From contig JADJYJ010000006.1 in the NCBI GenBank assembly GCA_016719785.1, positions 62,001-126,000 on the forward strand: a stretch of 64,000 bases of DNA, in the 5' to 3' direction. Below the pieces are notes generated by a model that saw only the letters and a program-made list of their open reading frames with translations, ran no database searches and was not told the DNA's origin. The translations under genes were made by a program, and so were the position numbers. This stretch comes from Candidatus Amarolinea dominans (GTDB taxonomy: Bacteria; Chloroflexota; Anaerolineae; SSC4; Amarolineaceae). Positions 19,401 through 27,905 of the stretch are shown one piece after another; positions within the stretch are counted from its first letter, which is position 1, and every line of letters starts with the position of its first letter.

Positions 19401-22400
19401 GCCCACGATAGAGGCTGGCATCGGCCGGTTGGATCAGACCGTCAATGGCGCCGTTGGCCGGCTTCTGACCGGCTTGCCAGACGATTTCGCCCTTCTCGTT
19501 GGGCAGTTGAATGCACAGCCGGGGGTTGTTATTACTATCCAGCGCGCCCAGCAATGCGTTCACCTTGGGCAGATCGCTGCCGCCCTTGGCCCAGAACTCA
19601 ATCGTGACCTGGTTGCTCAGGCCGGCAAAGACGGAAGCGGGCAAAGGCAGCGCCGGGCTGCGGCCATCCAGGGCCAGGGCAGCGCGATAGCCATCGGGCA
19701 GCCACTCTTCACCCTTGCCGTCCGCGTCGTAGGCCGCGTCGTAATGGGTCTGGCGCAGGTTGCCGTCGCCATCTTGATAGCTGAGGGTGACGCGCCCGGT
19801 GCAGCTTTCCAGGGCATGCAGGCGGGTGGAAGACACGGCGAAAGGCAGCAGCGCGCCCTGCACCCGCAGGCCGCGCGGGTCTTCCTGGTCGGGCAGGTCG
19901 GGCATGGTCTGGGCAGTGTTGTTGGCCTTGGCGATCAGCTCGAGATAGCTGGTCGTCAATTCGGCGATGCGCTGGCGGAGCGCCGCGAGCTGGCGGTTGA
20001 TCTCGTCCAGTTCAGCCTGCCACTGCTGGCGCTGGCCGTCGCTGCTGTTCAGAGCCTGGTTCAAGCGGGCAAGTTCTGCCTGGGCGGCAGAGAGTTCGTA
20101 GTTCGCGCTGTTCAGGGCGTTTCTAGTCCGGTTGATCTCCGCTACGCTGTAATAGGCCAGTTGCGGCGCAATACGGTTCCCATACTGGCGGATCTGCAAC
20201 CCGGAAATAACCTGGTCCGCGCCAACCATCACCGGGTGCAGGTCGATGAAATCGTTCTGTTCGCTGCGGCGCGAGCGAAAGAAACCAGCGTCCGCGTCAT
20301 TTAGTACCCATTCATCGCCGCCGCCCCACGGATAGCTGCAGCGGATCCTGATGGCGCTGCGGTTCCCCTTCTTGTAGAACTGCACGCCGGTCACCACTTT
20401 GTCCTTGGGACACTTGACCGGCGCAGTGTCGACCCAGTCCTGGTGATCGGCGGCATTGCCGTTCAGATCCTCGTTCACGACCCATTCCTCAGCCGAGCCA
20501 TCGGGATTGGCGCAGCGGATTTTGACGGCCAGCCGGGCGCTCAGATTGTAGAACTGCACGCCCGTCACCCGTTTCCCGGGGGGCGCGAGAATCTCCGCCG
20601 TATGGATGTGCCAGTCGATATGGGTGGCATCATTGCCCTCGCCCCACAGGTCGGTCTTCACTTCGCCCTCAGGGGGCGTGGCCATCGCCGCATCGTATTC
20701 ACGCTGGCGGGCGTCGCGCGCCCAGGTCAGCGACTGCACAAGGCTCTGGTAGTCATTGCGGCGTCGTTCAGTCTCGTTGCGATTGGCGATGTCGCCCAGC
20801 AGCCGCTCCAGCTCCTTCTGGCGAGTGACGAGCGGCGCTTCTTCTTTTTCCTTGCTGTCGAGTTCGCGCAGCAGCTCGGCGGGTTGGGCAGGATTGGCCA
20901 ACGAACTTGCCAGTGCGGTCAGCTTGGCGCTTTCGTCGGATGTGCTCAACGTCACCGTGTCGGAGACCAATCTGAGCGCATGGCGGCGCACCTCCAGGGT
21001 GGTCCAATCGCCCACCACGCCGGCCACCTCGAAGCAGCGCAGCAGGCGCACGCCTTCGGGGACGATAAAGCGGCAGGCGGCGCGCTGCCAGCCGTCGCCG
21101 AGATCCTCGAACAGGAACTTCTCCTGCATGGGGGCAAAGCTCAGTTCTTCCTCCGAGTTGCGGCTCAGGCGCCCCCACAGCGATGGCGCGAAGATGACGC
21201 CGTCCTTGCCGTCGGCGTTGGTGGGAGCAACCGGCTTGTCGCTGCGGAACTCGAAGCTTTCGACGTAGACCGCGCCCTCACGCACAGCGAAGAGGTCGCC
21301 ATTGCTGAGCTTGACGGCTTCAGTCTTGCCGTCACGCAGGGTGCGCCCCAGCGTCACGCCGCCAGCATAGGGAGCGCCTTGCACCTCGCCGTGGTTAGCG
21401 TTGACCGAAAAGTCGAAGACGCGCTGGCTGCCATCCTCCTCCAGGGCAACGCCACCCAGCCGCCAGTAACCGGCCAGCCCGGCCTCGCGGCCGGTCAACT
21501 GGAGATGCATGGCGTTGGCGATCGCCTTGTCGCTGCGCCCGCTGGTCCAGAGCCGTACATCCGCCAATTCCCCTTGCAGCAGGTCGGCCGGCTGTACCTT
21601 GCCCGCTTTAATCTGCGGTGTGGCGGCCAGGCTGATGGTGCTGACGCTGAGGCTGAAAGTGGGTTTGCCCTGGTTGCCCTTGCCTTGCAGTGCATCCAGC
21701 GCCGCCTGCACTTCGACGGCCAACGCTGGCCCCACTGTCACCAACCGCCACTGCTGCCAATGGGCGTTGGTGGTCTCCGCCGGCCAGGGATTGCCCACGA
21801 CGAAGCCGCCGAGATAGCCGTCCAGCACCTTGCCATCCGTCTTGGTGTGGAAGGTGTAGAAATCGTTGGTGTTGGCCTCCAACGTCCACTTTTGGCTGTC
21901 GGCGTTGCGCCATTCAGTCTGCTGGACGGGACGGTCTGCGGCCACATACTCCAGCACACGGTTGGTCGCCTTGTTGCGAATGGCAAAGGCGCCATCACCC
22001 TGCGGTTCCAAACGCCAGAGTTGCTCGGCGCGGTGATCAACCTGGTCCCGGCTCATACCTGTCTCCATCCCGGCGGTTACCACTTTGCCATCGGCGCGCT
22101 GCGCCATCCGGAACCAGTAGTTGGCGGGGTGGTTGGGGTTGGCCGTGTAGGCAGCCCGCAACTCGGCGGCTTCTTTCTCCAGTTGTTTGGCCAGCGCATC
22201 CTGGCCGCTCCTGGCTTTGCGGTTCAGTTCCTCGACAGTGACCGTGGCCTTGACCCCGCCATTTTCCAGCAGATGCAATTCCTTGCCGTCGAAGCTGCAC
22301 GCCACATGCACCCATTCGCGCAGCGGCGCCGGCGTGGCGGATTCAATCCGCAGCGCGCTGGTGCGCCCGAGCAGCGGACGGGTGATAGCAACGGTGAATT

Positions 22401-24225
22401 TGCCATCTTTCAGCGCCAGGGTCGCTGCGGTTCCTGCCGGGGCTCCCCCGCTCTGTTTGCTGTCCGGCTGGGTCATCAGCAGGGTTTGATCGTCAGCACT
22501 GTTCAATTTGACCCAGGCTTCCACCGTGAAACCTGCGCTGAGATTGATCGGCTGCGAAAAGGGCGCGCTGATCCAATCGCGCTTGCCGTCCAACACCAGG
22601 CCGCGGCGCTTGCGCGACTCCAGCTTGATGTTGACCGCCTCGCCGCCAGCCCAGAGTCGCTCGATGGTGAAACTGTCTTCGTCGTGCTGGAGCACCGGGT
22701 ACTCGCCGCTGTAATCGCCGTCGCCCACGATCTGCACCAGGTCGCCGGCCGCCAGCCCATGGTTGACCGCGTGGACTTTGAGCTTGCCGTCGCCGGTCTT
22801 TGCGTAACCGGTCAGCATGCCGTCGAAGATCAGTCCGCTCTCTTCTTCCTCCACCTTCTCCCAGTCGCCCAGTTCGCCGTACTTGAAGGGCGCGTCGATG
22901 ACAAAACTGCCGTCGTCGGCCTTTGCGACCCGGTAGAGACCGTTATAGCTGGCGGTGTTGCTCAGCTTGACCGTGTCACCGCTCTTGAGCTTACTCACCG
23001 CTTGCTTGTCATCGGCGCTCACCTGCACGCGCACCCGGTCAGCGCTGTCGTCGTCGTCGGAGCGGCGCATGGCGGCGATTACGCCGGCCGGCGCGGCTGT
23101 GCTGTCGCCCACGGCTCGAATGTTGTCGAGCAGGTTGAGCGGCAGCAGGATCTCGCGCTCCTGGCTGCGCAGCAGCTCGTCCTTGCTGTCGCCGGCAATT
23201 TGCGCCAGGCGCCCGTCCACGCCAATCGCAAAGCTGAGGGTCGCCGTGCCCGCAGCTGTGGGCACAGCCAGCAGCACCTTGCTGGCGTCGCGCACCAGCT
23301 GCGGCCCATTCTGTGTCTGCTGCTCCCGCTGCACGTCGTATTTGATGACCGCCAGCCCGTTGATCGCGGCTAACGGCGTGCCCGCACTGTCTTGCAGCTC
23401 TAGCTGGCGGTGGATGAGTCCGGGAATGCTGTCGTACTGCACCTGGTCGGTGATGGGGTCCATCGTGCGAAACCAGTAGTCTTGCAGGTCGAAGAGCTGC
23501 TCGCTGCCCGCGCGCAGCGTCACCAGGTCAACCTTGCCGCTGCTGCGGTTGTGGGCGAAGATGTGCCAGCGGTAATTTTCCTGTTCATTGGTGGGCGTAA
23601 CCACCACGCCGAACCAGCCATTCTGCAATTGGCTGAGCAGCTCGGGACAGAGCTCCGTGGACGGCTCGGTGAAGGGCCGATTCTGCATGTCTCGGAAGTC
23701 CAGCGAATCGAGCGATTCCATCTGGCCGCCGCTGTTGATCTTCATGGCTTTGAGCGGGGTGTACCGTTGGCGGCTGCGTTTGAAGCGCACTTCCAGTTTG
23801 GGGGTCAGCGTGTTGGTCATGCCATCGAGCACAAAGCGGTCCACCAGCAGCGTGCCGCGTGTGGATTGGCGGAAGACATAGAGATGGCCGTCGTGCGAGA
23901 CAAGCTGCACCGGCGCGTCGGCGGTCAACGCGGCGCTGTCGTAGATCGAGCGCAGCAGGTACTTGCCCTGCTTGTCGGTCAATTCCGCCTGCTCCTTGTC
24001 CGCAACCGAAGCGTCGCCTAAGCGATCATTAGGCAATTCCAGCGTCTTGAACGCCTCCCAGCCGCTGCCGTTGGGGTTCTGTAGGGCGCTGTCTTCGAAG
24101 CCGTCCTGCTTGACGGTATAGCGGAGTGTGGCTGATCCATTTTCAACCACTGTGGCCATGATCAGCACTTTGCCTTCGTGGGTGACGGTGTTGATATGTT
24201 TGGTTTTTGACTGTGTGAGTAGCAT
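16483..24225 (-). CDS. Giant 2,580-residue multi-lectin (LamG/ricin-like) protein
   Basis: No signal peptide is visible. Approximate layout: beta-rich N-terminus 23-530; LamG/concanavalin-type domain 540-680 (SAGFTVEAWVKLN); ricin-B-like segment 700-835 (NRVLEYVA, HWQQWRLV); charged coiled coil 1130-1180; three related beta units 1205-1350 (VTGVQFY, VTGVQFY, ISGLQIR); coiled coil 1358-1432; LamG 1508-1715 and 1755-1912; a segment with GYIEGAPPLPGENLT at about 1985; Gly/Ala/Thr stretches of alternating polarity at about 2015-2060 and 2385-2422, separated by a coiled coil (2252-2342); C-terminal coiled coil 2542-2575. ATG 24225 has AAGG upstream, inside the end of the preceding small ORF. LamG and ricin folds usually bind sugars. 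I do not know the function. A surface or toxin-like role is inference. Confidence 0.85.
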   Translation of the reverse strand: MLLTQSKTKHINTVTHEGKVLIMATVVENGSATLRYTVKQDGFEDSALQNPNGSGWEAFKTLELPNDRLGDASVADKEQAELTDKQGKYLLRSIYDSAALTADAPVQLVSHDGHLYVFRQSTRGTLLVDRFVLDGMTNTLTPKLEVRFKRSRQRYTPLKAMKINSGGQMESLDSLDFRDMQNRPFTEPSTELCPELLSQLQNGWFGVVVTPTNEQENYRWHIFAHNRSSGKVDLVTLRAGSEQLFDLQDYWFRTMDPITDQVQYDSIPGLIHRQLELQDSAGTPLAAINGLAVIKYDVQREQQTQNGPQLVRDASKVLLAVPTAAGTATLSFAIGVDGRLAQIAGDSKDELLRSQEREILLPLNLLDNIRAVGDSTAAPAGVIAAMRRSDDDDSADRVRVQVSADDKQAVSKLKSGDTVKLSNTASYNGLYRVAKADDGSFVIDAPFKYGELGDWEKVEEEESGLIFDGMLTGYAKTGDGKLKVHAVNHGLAAGDLVQIVGDGDYSGEYPVLQHDEDSFTIERLWAGGEAVNIKLESRKRRGLVLDGKRDWISAPFSQPINLSAGFTVEAWVKLNSADDQTLLMTQPDSKQSGGAPAGTAATLALKDGKFTVAITRPLLGRTSALRIESATPAPLREWVHVACSFDGKELHLLENGGVKATVTVEELNRKARSGQDALAKQLEKEAAELRAAYTANPNHPANYWFRMAQRADGKVVTAGMETGMSRDQVDHRAEQLWRLEPQGDGAFAIRNKATNRVLEYVAADRPVQQTEWRNADSQKWTLEANTNDFYTFHTKTDGKVLDGYLGGFVVGNPWPAETTNAHWQQWRLVTVGPALAVEVQAALDALQGKGNQGKPTFSLSVSTISLAATPQIKAGKVQPADLLQGELADVRLWTSGRSDKAIANAMHLQLTGREAGLAGYWRLGGVALEEDGSQRVFDFSVNANHGEVQGAPYAGGVTLGRTLRDGKTEAVKLSNGDLFAVREGAVYVESFEFRSDKPVAPTNADGKDGVIFAPSLWGRLSRNSEEELSFAPMQEKFLFEDLGDGWQRAACRFIVPEGVRLLRCFEVAGVVGDWTTLEVRRHALRLVSDTVTLSTSDESAKLTALASSLANPAQPAELLRELDSKEKEEAPLVTRQKELERLLGDIANRNETERRRNDYQSLVQSLTWARDARQREYDAAMATPPEGEVKTDLWGEGNDATHIDWHIHTAEILAPPGKRVTGVQFYNLSARLAVKIRCANPDGSAEEWVVNEDLNGNAADHQDWVDTAPVKCPKDKVVTGVQFYKKGNRSAIRIRCSYPWGGGDEWVLNDADAGFFRSRRSEQNDFIDLHPVMVGADQVISGLQIRQYGNRIAPQLAYYSVAEINRTRNALNSANYELSAAQAELARLNQALNSSDGQRQQWQAELDEINRQLAALRQRIAELTTSYLELIAKANNTAQTMPDLPDQEDPRGLRVQGALLPFAVSSTRLHALESCTGRVTLSYQDGDGNLRQTHYDAAYDADGKGEEWLPDGYRAALALDGRSPALPLPASVFAGLSNQVTIEFWAKGGSDLPKVNALLGALDSNNNPRLCIQLPNEKGEIVWQAGQKPANGAIDGLIQPADASLYRGRWTHWAFVKDSNAGEMRIYVDGKLWCKNDPKSKDGGGPRTQSLSGIGEAGMGGFPRQSPAWHGQLCELRIWNVALGEREIEANSVLTLSGNEPGLIAYYPLNEAQGDLARDHSGRGQNFSITGGAWAPCTAPIGRLHKLPISLLSQRKSFDGQNSYEQLPTMTPDFSEGISIEARVRFDQFNRWSRIIDLGDSGNKKNILLANKESSRHLIFQVYRGDGAVFTLESPTDLPQGQWMHVVATIEKDGLAHLYVDGTENASGKMELPANVERVHNYLGRGSWNDPYFQGEMEAVRLYTHALSSQEVKGLMDGSFERSVICAEYSRVRVDAQRRKSVMMLRCLALPTFGGLRLVDEQRIEELEMQWIGNAQIKPTLIGYIEGAPPLPGENLTEEQDYNGATSVELIQSSDVEYSWTREQDVSLGAETALFVGVDTTVTAGLGVETELLDTRAGMNVAADFAYHWQNASTVGASHSLMSSDRLELRGSQEPEPHFPHLGQRFIPKNIGYAVVTSGLADVFVSKLKRSGRMIGYQVLPVEGVPLDVNTITFLINPAYTMAGSLDGMTGSRATSERFFRHVPEMRSQYGSLYPASYFRLKEAYDLKAQIDEQDKLHQAYFNQFNAGLVDETSLNRQVDDSSRDGGAVGVNSSDRSGGESDDAIKELDKKIEAKQKEIDELKKASPLNQPEVDKQQKELEGLQQNRREHEQAGRTKEGEQRQNDIAKKHSDLSARANASESFASWQKKMENLQVRAGKRNIVNTYVWDGDGGFHAEEQQFASTVEHTVGGSFDMGFAIGGEGAFAVGGVAVGLTAMAKVSMTQTMNKTERGSKGLELHVDLSGVESRGITDYRDYPILPGEKVDRYRFMSFFLENTTNHWHDFFNYVIDPEWLASNDEEARALRQAQSARPNKVWRVLHRVTYVERPALMGFGRSVVKSDEAADDIRALRDQLTDLQGKVATLQKEINEKLDQLLTRKA

Positions 24226-24230
24226 TCGCC

Positions 24231-24404
24231 CTACCTTGTTTTGCCCGGTTTTCCGGCAACCGGGTCTGTTGGAACTACGAACTGCTGACTATTGATGGTG
24301 TCCAGGCCGAGCACGATGAACATCGTCCACAGCATCGGTTCGCCCCGTCCAATATGGTCCGCTTTTTTAACGACGGTGAGTGTTGCCGCCTGGAGATCGA
24401 GCAT
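24231..24404 (-). CDS. 57-residue protein upstream of the giant gene
   Basis: A short frame with an ideal ribosome binding site (AGGAGG, six bases before ATG 24404) and a promoter just upstream. The product starts MLDLQAATLTVVKKADHIG and continues through GEPMLWTMFIVLGLDTINS to a Pro/Gly/Lys tail ending GKTR. The stop at 24231 is five bases before the ATG of the giant gene, whose own ribosome binding site lies within this frame, so the two are probably coupled. No family was recognised. It may be a small partner, a leader peptide, or the truncated head of a lost gene. Confidence 0.6.
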   Translation of the reverse strand: MLDLQAATLTVVKKADHIGRGEPMLWTMFIVLGLDTINSQQFVVPTDPVAGKPGKTR

Positions 24405-24430
24405 GATCTTCCTCCTGCGCGCTTAAGTCG

Positions 24431-24459
24431 AGTGTACGTATGGGAATGGGGGGTGACAA
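24431..24459 (-). promoter_or_regulatory. Promoter of the small ORF/giant protein operon
   Basis: On the minus strand: TTGTCA, a 17-base spacer, TACACT. The predicted leader before ATG 24404 is about 20 bases. Confidence 0.6.
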
Positions 24460-24587
24460 GTGGTTTAGAAAGAGGTACTATGCCAACAACGACGTGCCGC
24501 GTGCGTAATCTGTATTCCGGTTCATCTGACCGTCTACGAAGGCGGGAGGGCGCCAGTTCACAAGGATATAACCACGTTTAGCGATTC

Positions 24588-24905
24588 TCAGGCCACATGG
24601 CCTACACGAGATGGCGCTCCCTGCCAGGGCTTGATCTTCGCCAGCGTTTCCGCCAGCCTGCTCTCAGCCACCTCTGTATCATGGGCCGCCTGCGCGCGCA
24701 GCCAGTAGCCATTAGAGAGACCAAAGAAACGGCACAATCGCAAATCAGTGTCCGCCGTAATCGCGCGCTTACCCGCCACAATGTCACTAATCCGCTGCGC
24801 GGGCACACCGATCTCCTTTGCCAAACGATACTGCGAGAGACCCATTGGCTCCAGAAACTCCTCGTACAGCAGCTCTCCAGGCATCATGGGATTAAGTCGC
24901 TGCAT
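24588..24905 (-). CDS. HigA-family XRE antitoxin-like regulator
   Basis: A 105-residue protein with the HigA pattern PMMPGELLYEEFLEPMGLSQYRLAKEIGVPAQRISDIVAGKRAITADTDLRL, a helix-turn-helix at about 24-60, and the typical FGLSNGYWLRAQAAHDTEVA tail. ATG 24905 has AAAGGAG upstream. In HigBA loci the HigB toxin gene normally adjoins, but here both sides are occupied (the atp operon terminator on one, the giant-gene operon on the other), so no HigB is present. It may be an orphan antitoxin or a stand-alone repressor. Confidence 0.88.
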   Translation of the reverse strand: MQRLNPMMPGELLYEEFLEPMGLSQYRLAKEIGVPAQRISDIVAGKRAITADTDLRLCRFFGLSNGYWLRAQAAHDTEVAESRLAETLAKIKPWQGAPSRVGHVA

Positions 24906-24950
24906 GGTTTCACTCCTTTAACGCCAACCGCGCCAGTTGATGCTCCATAA

Positions 24951-24984
24951 ACAAAGGGCGCTTGCAGCAGCAAGCGCCCTTTGT
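24951..24984 (-). terminator. Terminator of the ATP synthase operon
   Basis: A perfect 14-bp stem (ACAAAGGGCGCTTG / CAAGCGCCCTTTGT) with a six-base loop lies just after the atpC stop. The following minus-strand bases are TTTATGG, a weak T-tract. Confidence 0.75.
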
Positions 24985-24987
24985 GAG

Positions 24988-25446
24988 TTACTGATTGTTG
25001 TTGTTTGGGTCGCGGAAGTGCGCCCCGGGGGTGTGCGTCGCGCTGCGCTTTTGCACAACACGCAGACGCATGATGGAGCGCCGCAGCGCGGCTTCCATCA
25101 TCTCCCGGCGTTCAGCGCCCTTCGGATGGCTCGTCAGCCACTGCTCGGCGCGCTGACGGGCTTCCTCGGCCCGCGCCGCATCAATGTTCTCCGCGGACTC
25201 GCCCGAACGGGCCAACAGCACCACTTTATCGGGCCGCACCTCGATGAAGCCTTCAGCCACCGAGAAGAAGCGGTCCGGGCTGCCGGCCTTCTTGATGACG
25301 ACTTCGCCGGGCTGAATGAGAGCCATCAGCGGCGCATGTTTGGGTAGGATGCCCAGCACGCCATCGGCGCTCGGCGCAATCACCATATCCACATCATCGC
25401 TGAAGATCCGTCCAGACTGCGCCACAAACTCAAAGCGAATCGGCAT
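24988..25446 (-). CDS. atpC: F-type ATP synthase epsilon subunit
   Basis: A 152-residue central-stalk subunit. The N-terminal beta sandwich (about 1-85) shows GRIFSDDVDMVIAPSADGVLGILPKHAPLMALIQPGEVVI and FFSVAEGFIEVRPDKVVLLA. The C-terminal helical part (about 88-130) is present and is followed by a polar tail ending DPNNNNQ. This subunit couples and regulates rotation in F1. It is the last gene of the operon, 12 bases after atpD. Confidence 0.96.
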   Translation of the reverse strand: MPIRFEFVAQSGRIFSDDVDMVIAPSADGVLGILPKHAPLMALIQPGEVVIKKAGSPDRFFSVAEGFIEVRPDKVVLLARSGESAENIDAARAEEARQRAEQWLTSHPKGAERREMMEAALRRSIMRLRVVQKRSATHTPGAHFRDPNNNNQ

Positions 25447-25458
25447 AATGGCCTCCGC

Positions 25459-26871
25459 TCAACCGCCGGTCAGGGTCTTCGCCTTGGCCACCACCTGCTC
25501 GATGGTGCCCACCATGTAGAACGCCTGCTCCGGCAGCGTGTCATACTTGCCTTCCAGGATTTCTTTGAAGCCCCGCACGGTCTCTTCGATCTTGACATAC
25601 GCGCCGGGCTGACCGGTGAACTGCTCGGCCACATGCATCGGCTGCGTCAGGAAGCGCTGCATACGGCGCGCGCGCGCCACCACCAACTTGTCATCTTCGC
25701 TCAATTCTTCGACACCGAGAATGGCGATGATGTCTTGCAGATCGCGGTAGCGCTGCAAGGTGCGCTGCACGCCGCGGGTCACGTCGTAGTGTTCCATGCC
25801 CACAATCAGTGGATCCAGAACACGGCTGGTCGAGGCCAGCGGATCCACGGCCGGGTAAAGGCCCTGCGCGGCCAGGGCGCGTTCCAGCGAGACGATCGCG
25901 TCCAGGTGGGCGAAGGTCGTCGCCGGGGCGGGGTCGGTGTAGTCGTCGGCCGGCACGTAGATGGCCTGCATCGAGGTGATGGAGCCGGTCTTGGTGGACG
26001 TGATGCGCTCTTGCAGTTCGCCCATTTCGGTGCCCAGGGTGGGCTGATAACCGACGGCGCTGGGCATACGGCCCAGCAGAGCCGACACTTCAGAGCCGGC
26101 TTGCACAAAGCGGAAGATGTTATCAATGAACAAGAGCACGTCGCGGCCCTCGTCACGGAAGTACTCCGCCATCGTCACGCCAGTCAGGCCCACGCGCAAG
26201 CGGGCGCCGGGCGGCTCATTCATCTGCCCGAAGACCATGACGGTCTGCGGCAGCACGCCCGATTCCTTCATTTCGTGGTAAAGGTCATTGCCCTCGCGGG
26301 AACGCTCGCCCACGCCGGCAAACACCGAATAGCCGCTGTGGAACTTGGCGATGTTGTGAATCAGTTCCTGGATGATGACCGTCTTGCCGACGCCGGCGCC
26401 GCCGAAGATGCCGGTCTTTCCCCCCTTGGTGAAGGGCGCGATGAGGTCAACGACCTTCATGCCGGTCTCGAAGACCTGGGTCTGTGTAGACTGCTCGACG
26501 AACAGCGGGGCCAGGCGATGAATGGGGTAATAGGTGACGGCCTTGACATCGCCCTTCATGTCAATCGGCTGGCCGAGAACGTTGAAGATACGGCCCAGGG
26601 TGTCGGGGCCGACCGGCACGCTGATGGGAGCGCCCGTGTTACGCACAGGCATGCCGCGCCGCAAGCCGTCGGTGCTCGACATGGCGACGGCGCGCACACG
26701 GCCATCACCCAAGTGCTGCTGCACTTCGCAGACCAGGGCCGACCCGCTGCCCAGCGGGATTTCGATCGCGTCGTAAATTTGAGGCAGTTGATCAGGCGGA
26801 AATTCGACGTCTACCACCGGCCCGACTACCGCGAGGATTCTACCTTCGACTCGCGTTCCGTTATTTCCCAT
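25459..26871 (-). CDS. atpD: F-type ATP synthase beta subunit
   Basis: A 470-residue catalytic subunit. Walker A is at 157-164 (GGAGVGKT), followed by the catalytic Glu region (GVGERSREGNDLYHEM), Walker B (VLLFIDNIFRF), and a DELSEED-loop variant EELSEDD near residue 390. Length and motifs are normal for the family. It alternates with alpha subunits in the F1 hexamer and carries the nucleotide sites that make ATP. Confidence 0.98.
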   Translation of the reverse strand: MGNNGTRVEGRILAVVGPVVDVEFPPDQLPQIYDAIEIPLGSGSALVCEVQQHLGDGRVRAVAMSSTDGLRRGMPVRNTGAPISVPVGPDTLGRIFNVLGQPIDMKGDVKAVTYYPIHRLAPLFVEQSTQTQVFETGMKVVDLIAPFTKGGKTGIFGGAGVGKTVIIQELIHNIAKFHSGYSVFAGVGERSREGNDLYHEMKESGVLPQTVMVFGQMNEPPGARLRVGLTGVTMAEYFRDEGRDVLLFIDNIFRFVQAGSEVSALLGRMPSAVGYQPTLGTEMGELQERITSTKTGSITSMQAIYVPADDYTDPAPATTFAHLDAIVSLERALAAQGLYPAVDPLASTSRVLDPLIVGMEHYDVTRGVQRTLQRYRDLQDIIAILGVEELSEDDKLVVARARRMQRFLTQPMHVAEQFTGQPGAYVKIEETVRGFKEILEGKYDTLPEQAFYMVGTIEQVVAKAKTLTGG

Positions 26872-26913
26872 AAATCATTATCCTCCGGTCACGGCATCAG
26901 GATCATGTCAGAT

Positions 26914-27828
26914 CTAGGTGCTCGCCTGCGCCAAGGCAGAGGCGCCGCCCACAATATCCATCAGTTCTTTAGTAATTTTTTCCTGGCGCGCCTTATTGGC
27001 GCTCAGGGTCAGTTCGCCGATCAGGTCGTTGGCGGCATCGGTCGCGTTGCGCATGGCAACCATGCGTGCCGAATGCTCGCTGGCGATGGCCTCATACAGC
27101 CCCTGCAAAATCTGCACTTCGGTAAAGCTCTCCATCACCTGCGTCAAAACCGACTGCGCATCCGGTTCGAAGATGTAATCCTTCGTGATCGGTATCGTCG
27201 GCTCATCGGGTTCGATGGGCAGGAGCTTTCGGATAACCGGCTTCTGCACCACAGCGTTGACGAAGTCCATGAAGCCGATGTAAACCGCATCAACGGCCTG
27301 ACTGACGAACTCGTCAATCACGACGCGTGCAATCGGAGCTACGGTAGCTTCATCTACGCCGACCTTCTGAATGCTGAGCGCCTGGCTGGTTGGCCGATCG
27401 CCCACTCTGCTGAACTCCGCTCTACTGGGCGGGCCGTAACGGCGCATGAAGTCACGCCCCTTGCGCCCCACGGTGACCAGCGACACCGTCTTACCCTCTT
27501 TTTCCCACTGCCGAATCGTGCGCGAGGCCTCGCGCAGCATGTTGGCATTGAGGCCACCCGCCAGGCCGCGGTCAGAGGTGATGAGCAGAAGGAGCACCTT
27601 CTTCTCCGGCCGCGCCTGCAACAGGGCCTGCTGATCGGCGCCGCTGCGCCGGATACGCGCCAGGAAGGTTAGCATCTCCCAGGCCTTTTCCGCATACGGC
27701 CGCGTCGCCAGCACCTGGGCTTGCGCACGGCGCATCTTCGACGCGCTGACAGCTTCCATCGCCTTCGTCACCTGGGCGATGTTCTTCACGCTCTTGATGC
27801 GTCGTCTGATTTCACGGTCATTGGCCAC
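26914..27828 (-). CDS. atpG: F-type ATP synthase gamma subunit
   Basis: A 304-residue rotor shaft. The N-terminal helix begins REIRRRIKSVKNIAQVTKAMEAVSASKMRRAQ and the C-terminal helix carries EHSARMVAMRNATDAANDLIGELTLSANKARQEKITKEL, the two halves of the coiled coil inside F1. The middle domain has LLLITSDRGLAGGLNANM. It is slightly longer than the usual 285-290 residues, with an insertion in the middle domain. Confidence 0.97.
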   Translation of the reverse strand: MANDREIRRRIKSVKNIAQVTKAMEAVSASKMRRAQAQVLATRPYAEKAWEMLTFLARIRRSGADQQALLQARPEKKVLLLLITSDRGLAGGLNANMLREASRTIRQWEKEGKTVSLVTVGRKGRDFMRRYGPPSRAEFSRVGDRPTSQALSIQKVGVDEATVAPIARVVIDEFVSQAVDAVYIGFMDFVNAVVQKPVIRKLLPIEPDEPTIPITKDYIFEPDAQSVLTQVMESFTEVQILQGLYEAIASEHSARMVAMRNATDAANDLIGELTLSANKARQEKITKELMDIVGGASALAQAST

Positions 27829-27905
27829 GATTTATCTCTCCTGCAAAGACGAGAAGCGAAGGACGAAGGCCAGCTCTTGGCCTGAGATCATGCGTCCTTC
27901 GTTGC

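Noticed and set aside
20443..23373. 976-codon open frame on the plus strand
   Set aside because: It is antisense to the giant minus-strand gene, has no ribosome binding site or domain, and its composition (many His, Gly, Gln) is that of a shadow frame in GC-rich DNA.
25633..27672. 679-codon plus-strand frame across atpD and atpG
   Set aside because: It runs opposite two clear ATP synthase genes and has no recognisable motif.
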